DNA of 64,000 nucleotides. It comes from Sanderia malayensis. Its lineage: Eukaryota; Cnidaria; Scyphozoa; Semaeostomeae; Pelagiidae. The notes under the pieces were generated by a model. It saw only the letters and a list, made by a program, of their open reading frames with translations, was not told the DNA's origin and searched no databases. The position numbers and the translations under genes were made by a program. Positions 57,577 through 64,000 of the stretch are shown piece by piece. Where the stretch lies: assembly GCA_013076295.1 (NCBI GenBank), contig RQOL01000718.1, positions 2,418,001 to 2,482,000 of the forward strand, written 5' to 3'. How positions within the stretch are numbered: the stretch's first letter is position 1; each line of letters opens with the position of its first letter.

Positions 57577-58876
57577 TATCCCAGCAGACACGATACGATA
57601 TACTCTTCTAGTCTATTTCCTGACTGGTTACGTATTTTTTCTCTTTTTCTTATTCATCCACCTACAATGCATTTTGTTCACTCCATATAACTGTCTAATT
57701 AAACCGCATCTCGGTAGTTGAAACAGGCAAATTAGTTTAATTAATCATCGGATGCTACCGATTGACCCTTTTGCGCACCCGGTGTTTGTAATTATTGCAT
57801 CTACAACTCAATGACAGTTGACTGAGCTAGACGGGGGTTGGTGTGAATTCATTTTTTATTTAACAGCGGCATATTTTAATGAACTTGCCGTTAAAGCATT
57901 GTCCTTTCTTCTTGTCAATGGAGGTTATATTGTCCTCGTGATTCGCGCCCGAATATAAGTTGTTTAAAAGTTGCATTGACTGTTTGATATGGTCCTTGTT
58001 TTCTTGTTTAAAATGGCGTATCGAATTCACAACGGTCCCCCGTTGCAGTTAGATTCACATGTGCAAGTTGTGAAACTTGCCAATCTGTGCCACTTCCTCT
58101 GCTGTGTGTGTCGCCGATTTGAGCGCAACGCGTCAGCCAATCAGAAGCCCGATTGCAGGCCTGCTTCACGCCATCTCAGAGAGTTCACACTTGTAGTGGA
58201 TAGCGTCAACACATTCTCAACACTCATAACAACTCGCAGTATTCCTAATCGCAAATACTTTTGACCGTGCTGCTCGCTGTCTCAAAATTGTAATCATCAT
58301 CAAATGGGAATTCGTTGTTTGCTTCTTGCAATTGCATGCCGTATATATTCCATACACTGCCTTGGGTGTTGCTGTCACTTGGTCTCGATTGGTTTGGCGT
58401 TATTCTACCACACATAATTGTATAGCGGTGAATGTGTGTCGACTTGGTTGGTTTCATTGATTACTGACATACACCACAGCTTCTGCGACGTCGACTCGAT
58501 CTGGTTGAAGCTCACTGGCCGAATTCATGGTCATACACTTAATTATACAGCTTTAGGGAGCGTATACGAAGTATTCTGGACATTAAGACAACGAATTTAT
58601 AACCTTGTGTATACAAAGAGCGCCGAGATTTGCTTGTATTTGACCCGTATATCATCTGAAATTTATAGCCTACGAAAACGTTTCGTAAGCTGCAGTGTTT
58701 TCACTTGTTATACGCTGGTAATTTATGGTGCGTATATGTTCTATTCAAAGACTCTCTGACTGAGAATCGATTTATTTTTATCGTAAACGTAAATGAGAGG
58801 AGCTTCAAGGAAATTGCACCAGGCGGTTTCAATCGATACGTGTCATAGCACAGTTGGCAAATACAGTTGTACTAAA
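57577..58876 (+). promoter_or_regulatory. Upstream region of the BMP gene
   Basis: About 1.3 kb before the chosen start. CAGCCAATCAG at about 58134-58144 is a CCAAT-box match, and GTATATATT near 58338 is TATA-like. Their roles are inferred only. No other gene is seen. Confidence 0.3.
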
Positions 58877-61800
58877 ATGTACAGAGTCGTGTTTATCATT
58901 ATAAGTTTAATGTGGACAGCCACGAGACAAAGTCAGGCTGCAAGCTTCTATCCTGCTCAGCACCATCGAGCAACAATAGAACAGAATTTGACAGAGTCAT
59001 TAATAAAAATGACACAGGGAAGTCTTCTGCGCGCTTTTGGACATGACATGAAGAGAAAGCCATCACGAAGTTTCACTCCACACGAATACATGATGTATGT
59101 GTATACAAAACTCAGCACCGCTTCGCCTGGTCAGTCGTCTATTAACACAGTGAGAGGAGTCGTCGATACTGGTAAGTGTATAACAACGATTCATTCTTAA
59201 CCATATCATGTTTGTTATCGTATTATTGTTAATATCGTGGCTAGATCCGTCCATTTCTCTGCGTTGGATAGAATACGAGCGGATGTGATAGAGGAAAAGA
59301 CTTTTCATGGAGCCTATTCCTGGCATATATTACAGTCGTCTGCAAGGGCATTCATTTTTCAACTTATAGGCCTTCTCTCCAAAATTGATTAACAAATTGT
59401 TGATGAAGAAATTGTCCAAAAGAAAGCGTTTTGTCTATTTATAATCACGTCCGTTGCCAGATCTATATCTAACCTTTTCACTACCTAATTCATCTTGGCT
59501 GGCCCAGAAAAGCGATGTGCGATGAGGGAGACCGGTATTATTACGGTGGTACTTGTTTAGTTTTTCAACATTGATATATTCACTATCATCACGTTATCTC
59601 GCTGTCTCGGAACCCCAGCATTTGCTGTCTTGAGGGACAATCGCAAAACTTTCATTTCAAAATCGGCTAGACTGTCTTTTTCTCTCATTTCTAAAGACCC
59701 AAGAAAAATATCCCTAATAGGGTGGGTGATCAACCAATTTGGGGCAGGCATGGGATATTTTGCCAAAATTACAGAACTTTAAGAGCTCCACAGCCTGCTT
59801 TACTTTCACATGTTAAGACGTTAGCATAAGCTTATTGCAAAGAATGTCAGTCTGTATTCACAAGTCTATAATAATTAAACAATAATTAAAATGCAATCAA
59901 TATCTCTTCAACTTTATTTTTGGCTGTCCTCGTATCAAAAGCAATTCCATTTGCTCTAAAAATTTAACACTGAGCAGCTATAGGTTTGTTTAGTTTCCGA
60001 ATCTGTAATTGATACGTAATCGTTTGGGTATCATCCATTCATGACCCTTTAAGATGAAGGTCTTTATATATTTGAATTGGTTTATCCTGACTCTTTGCTC
60101 AACTTTGTTTTTGGATTACCAATGTCAATAGAATAATCTTGACAATTTGATGTTTCCAATCATTTTACAGCTTTGCTACAAAATTTTATTAGTGTTCTAA
60201 TCTTTTAATCTTCCACCAATTTGCCTATAGTTGCATATTTACCATTGCAGAATCGATATTTGCAATTTACTAATTAATGTTTCACTGGTATCGTTATGAT
60301 TCCCCTTAGCTCAGCAAATGACGTGTTTTTCATATGACTATCATCATTATTTCGTAATGCATTAGCAATGTATAGAAATAGAAATTGCTGCATTTGTGCA
60401 GTCAAAAATAAGCTTGTTCGCTTCGCAAGAAACAAAGCATGAAATATGAGCGACAGAGTACAAACAGCTAAACAATATGTACCATTTTTGTTGATTTTGC
60501 ATTCATTCATTCATTATATGCTATATTTCATGTCTAAAATGACCTACTAAACTGTTTTTCATACGATGACATTTGTCTATTTCCTGTTGATTTTCCAATT
60601 AACAGAAGCTCAGAGTTTTGATTAATGCGATTGTTTATTGGAATTGAATACCCACTGCTTAATGATTAGCGAAACATCTTTCAAGGAACTGGAAGCTGAG
60701 AGCTTGCCAAATTGCCAACATTTTCAGGAACTTGCAAGGAACGACTCAGGAAAAGGATAGAACTGATCCAGTTTAAATTTTACTACCCCATCCCTAATTT
60801 AGTTTGCCCCCTGTGCCTTTTAAACACTCTTAATCGTGAGAATTCATCATCGATTTAGTTACCCTGTGCAATTTTAGTCACCCTTAATTTGAGAGGAAAT
60901 TAGTATGCCTGGAGTGAATTATGTAGGCGTCTTTGAAATCAAGAGCACAGTTTCTTATCATCGTTTCACGCACTGCCAATATTTTAGATTAACCAGGGTC
61001 GTTAGAACAGAGACTAACTACTCTTAGGTGCCTAATTGCCGGGGGGGTCCCAATTAGCGGGGGGGTGTTGGATTTTTTGTTGAAAATTAATTGCTGGGGG
61101 GGTCCCAATTAGCGGGGGGGGGGTAGATTTTTGTTGATTTTTATGACTCAATTTTTATCTTATTTTGTCTATGCAAGACTGGTATCTATTTATTTTGTGA
61201 TTTTGGATACTCTGATATGAATTTTCAATACGCGTCACTTGCGCGAAGTTGAAAAATTTAATAAGCGGGGGGTCCTAATAAGAGCGGGGGGGTTGGAAAA
61301 ATTTTCAAAAATTAATTAGCGGGGGGACGGCAATTAGGCACCTAAGAGTACATACATACCTGTCTTCAGGACAGGGATGGGCAAAACAGCCCCCCCCATA
61401 TATTCTAGCTTGAGCTTCGCACATCAATTTCCAGTTTGCTAACGTTTCGAAAAGCGAAGAAAGGAGATCGTCCAAGGTTATTCAATTTATATACTGTGGT
61501 AATTCCTGATTCAATGGGTAGAATTTCCATCCGTTTTCTCACCTTATAAGCAAACTGGTTTAAAAATTAAGCAAGTTCATGGGGTCTTTTACGAACAGTA
61601 TGATTCAATCATCAGTGCAATGTGTTACTGTATGGATATGGATACCAGATATTCCGACTTTGTTTTGTTCATAATAATGACAGATGGTTTTGATTACGAG
61701 GCGACTATTTCGAAGCATTTCGATCATTTCGAAAATGTTGTCGTATTGATTCGAATGTGTCGCAAAATTGTTCGATACTGTCGCGAAATTAATTCTAATC

Positions 61801-63127
61801 TGACGTCGCTTTGTCGAATGTGTTTCGTGACTTTAGGACTAAAAATTTTCCGTGTTATATCTGAATATATATCGCGACATAAGAAAGCTTTGTAAAAATA
61901 CATAACAGTCGTGGATTATTCAGATTATTTGCCATTCATTTGAGGATTAAACACCCCTTTCAAGCACCTTGTTCTCAAGAAATGTTTCCTAGATAAAAGA
62001 CAGCATTGTTTTTCCTGCAATAAAAGTCTTGTAAACCAGCAAAGTATTTTCTTCTATAATTATCCTGTTGAGTTGTGTAATTCGCAAAAAGAGACTTGGC
62101 CCTTCCCTAAAAGTCGATTTTTTGTTATCACCTTTGTTTTCCATTCATTACAAATCAGCAAGATGCTTCAAAAAGCATCTTGATTTTCGCAACTCTCTCA
62201 ATAAAGATTTTTTTTCTCGTTTTAGATGCTGGAAAAGAGGCTTTGTTTCGCCTGCCACACCAGATGTTTCATTTTGATGTATCGGGCATTCCAGCAACTG
62301 AAGATCTCGTTGGCTCTGAGTTTCGCCTCCTCTGGAAACCATCGAACTTTTTTACGAGGTATCGAAGGCAGCGAAGCTTTCGACGAAGCAAATTCTACAA
62401 AGTGATTTTACTGGGAGTTTCTCCGAGGACTGTACTGAGCAGAAACACTTCGACATCACTCAAAATCTACCGTTTGGCCACGCACGTGTTCAATCTCAAC
62501 GACAGACGAGAGAAGTGGATAGCTTTCGACGAACTGTTACGATTTACGCGGCGACTTAGAGATTTCAAGGTAAATGTCATGAAGTTGGCTTTGTACGTCG
62601 TTGAGTTAAATAGTGGAAAAATTGTTGCGCCAAGCGAAGTCGGTTTCGACAAGATCGGGCGAAAGGAGAAAGAAAAAGGCCTGCTGGTGTTGTATTCTGA
62701 TGACAAGACGAAGAAACGCGATGAAGAAGAAAGTTCGAAGGGCCGGGCGAAACGTGGCGCACGCAGAGGTCGAAAGAAGGATCGCAAAAACAGCGGTAGA
62801 AGGCGTAACAAGGCATTGTGTAGACGACGCAAGATGTACGTTAATTTCGACGATTTCGGCTGGACAAACTGGATTATTGCACCGAAAGGCTACGACGCTT
62901 ATTACTGCAGAGGTAGTTGCGCATTTCCTATACCTGGACATTTATCACCAACGAGTCATGCGGTTATTCAGAGTACGATAAACAGCATGGATTCCAGGTT
63001 TATCGAGCCTGCGTGTTGCGTGCCGGGCAAACTGAAGAGTATTGCCATGCTATATTTAGATCATAACGATCGTGTTGTGTACCAGAAGAGAGAGGACATG
63101 GTGGTTGTTAACTGTGCTTGCAGGTGA
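58877..63127 (+). CDS. BMP-family TGF-beta ligand (BMP2/4- or ADMP-like)
   Basis: Two exons, 58877-59171 and 62226-63127, join in phase 1 to give 398 residues. Residues 1-21 are a signal peptide (MYRVVFIIISLMWTATRQSQ). A prodomain follows (LPHQMFHFDVSGIPATEDLV). The furin-type site RAKR is followed by a very basic linker. The mature domain holds seven cysteines in the BMP pattern: CRRRKMYVNF, WIIAPKGYDAYYCRGSC, EPACCVPGKL and VVVNCACR. The HLSPTSHAVIQSTINSM region resembles ADMP and BMP2/4, and the exact class needs a tree. Secreted dimers would pattern the body axis through Smad1/5. I prefer the ATG at 58877 because the in-frame ATG at 58793 would bury the signal peptide. Confidence 0.93.
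59172..62225 (+). other. 3-kb intron of the BMP gene
   Basis: Splits the prodomain at a position common in BMP genes. Apart from the MITE at 61021-61348 I see only AT-rich sequence. A TTCGA-rich patch at 61700-61830 gives a 91-codon frame without recognisable content. Confidence 0.8.
61021..61348. mobile_element. 328-bp G-run-rich MITE with TA duplication
   Basis: CTCTTAGGTGCCTAATTGCC on the left and its inverse GGCAATTAGGCACCTAAGAG on the right form a perfect 20-base terminal repeat. TA is present outside both ends (61019-61020 and 61349-61350). The interior repeats AATTAGCGGGGGGG words in one orientation. Confidence 0.85.
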
Positions 63128-64000
63128 AGAGAGTGTATTTGTGTTGATGATTGCGACCTGCAGGGTTTAAAATGCGATGCGTTTCTTGCTTGATTGTCAC
63201 CATTGACAAAGAGACCCTTTGCCCTCTCAACATGTCAAGCCTCTTACACGCACGATAGACGAACCAGAGCTATCTGTTGCTCTATAATGACATTGCATTG
63301 CTTTCGATAGCGCAATGAAATGTTTCGTAACTTGTAAAAAAACTTATCAAACCTGGTGATAGTTATCAAGAGGTTTATTGATGGAAGGACATTTGACATT
63401 TATCTATCATTGCGGAGTAGACATTATTAAGCTTGCGCGCAGGAGGAATAGGGATTTTTGTACCAGAGCCATCACAGATACTGTTTTGAAATGTACTTTT
63501 GATTTGATACTCCCCTGTCTTCATCAATTGACAATGCTAATCAACAGTCCATGAACAGGTGTAGCTGGATATTACGTCGTTTACTCAAGTAAACTTGTGC
63601 TGAGCTGAATGTGCACAAAGTTGGCGTATAAGGGAGAAATATTTTACTGTGCTGTAAAACTGTATATTTAAATGTAGTTTTATAATAAAGTGTCGTAAAC
63701 AAAATAGATGCTCTGGATTTGAGGATCGTGTATACCTTCATCATCAGCTGGGAGTTTTGAACTATAATACAGGAATAGTTTCATAGATTTGGTGTTGTTA
63801 CACGTATTTTGCGTATTATACGACATATTTGGCCTTGGAATTAAGAGATTCTTTCCTGTATTGCACTTATAAATGCGCCAGATTACACCATCCTCTACAA
63901 GTTTTTTTCTGAATTTAGTTGTGATCTACGACTTTCAGGCCTCGTCATAAATTTAAAGAAATATTTCCAACTTGTCTCACTCGAATTATTGATCCATCCC
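63128..64000 (+). other. BMP 3' UTR and right edge, no gene seen
   Basis: No open frame with recognisable content follows the BMP stop codon. Confidence 0.5.
63684..63689 (+). promoter_or_regulatory. Polyadenylation signal of the BMP gene
   Basis: AATAAA about 560 bases after the stop codon, followed by a GT-containing stretch (GTGTCGTAAAC). Confidence 0.5.

Noticed and set aside
58793..58876. Upstream in-frame ATG of the BMP gene
   Set aside because: It would add 28 residues before a clear signal peptide; the ATG at 58877 has a better context (AAAATG).
61620..61895. 91-codon frame in the BMP intron
   Set aside because: It lies in a TTCGA-rich patch, has no recognisable motif and no splice context.

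Overview
The window is AT-rich, intron-rich animal DNA. It carries a BMP/TGF-beta ligand, a KDM1B histone demethylase, an axonemal dynein chain, SNAPC5, TIMM29, eEF1A and a death-domain kinase, so it is metazoan. Introns of a few hundred bases, compact gene spacing and many small TA-flanked MITEs suggest an invertebrate, with a cnidarian as my best guess. The species cannot be fixed from the sequence alone. All gene models are my own splice models (GT-AG, phase-checked), because no transcript evidence was available.

Layout. (1) 1-14462 (+): the 3' part of a large gene encoding two MLCK-type kinase domains in tandem, an MLCK-like autoinhibitory/calmodulin-binding segment after the first, a long coiled coil and a C-terminal death domain. 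Six consecutive exons have identical lengths in the two kinase modules. Its introns hold a seven-copy ~184-bp satellite and several MITEs. (2) 14861-16492: a ~1.6-kb imperfect palindrome that carries tRNA-like SINE units in its arms. (3) 17137-25802 (+) and 26965-35542 (-): two tail-to-tail paralogues of a large protein with a charged N-terminus, coiled coil, C2-like region and four membrane segments. Twelve of the fifteen shared coding exons have identical lengths. The family may be ojoplano/OFCC1-like, but this is a guess. (4) 36084-50759: a compact housekeeping cluster of eEF1A (-), SNAPC5 (-), KDM1B (+), TIMM29 (-) and DNALI1 (+), with two head-to-head pairs (SNAPC5/KDM1B and TIMM29/DNALI1) and one convergent pair (KDM1B/TIMM29). 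(5) 50760-58876: a gene-poor stretch with an 891-bp non-autonomous hAT element bounded by perfect 8-bp target duplications, a small CAGT-ended MITE and an isolated exon-like segment. (6) 58877-63127 (+): a two-exon BMP ligand with a 3-kb intron containing another MITE.

The genes do not form one pathway. The most unusual items are the tandem-kinase/death-domain protein, which joins Ca2+/calmodulin kinase signalling to a death-fold adaptor module, and the mirror-image pair of four-pass membrane proteins. The first is the best candidate for an undescribed system.
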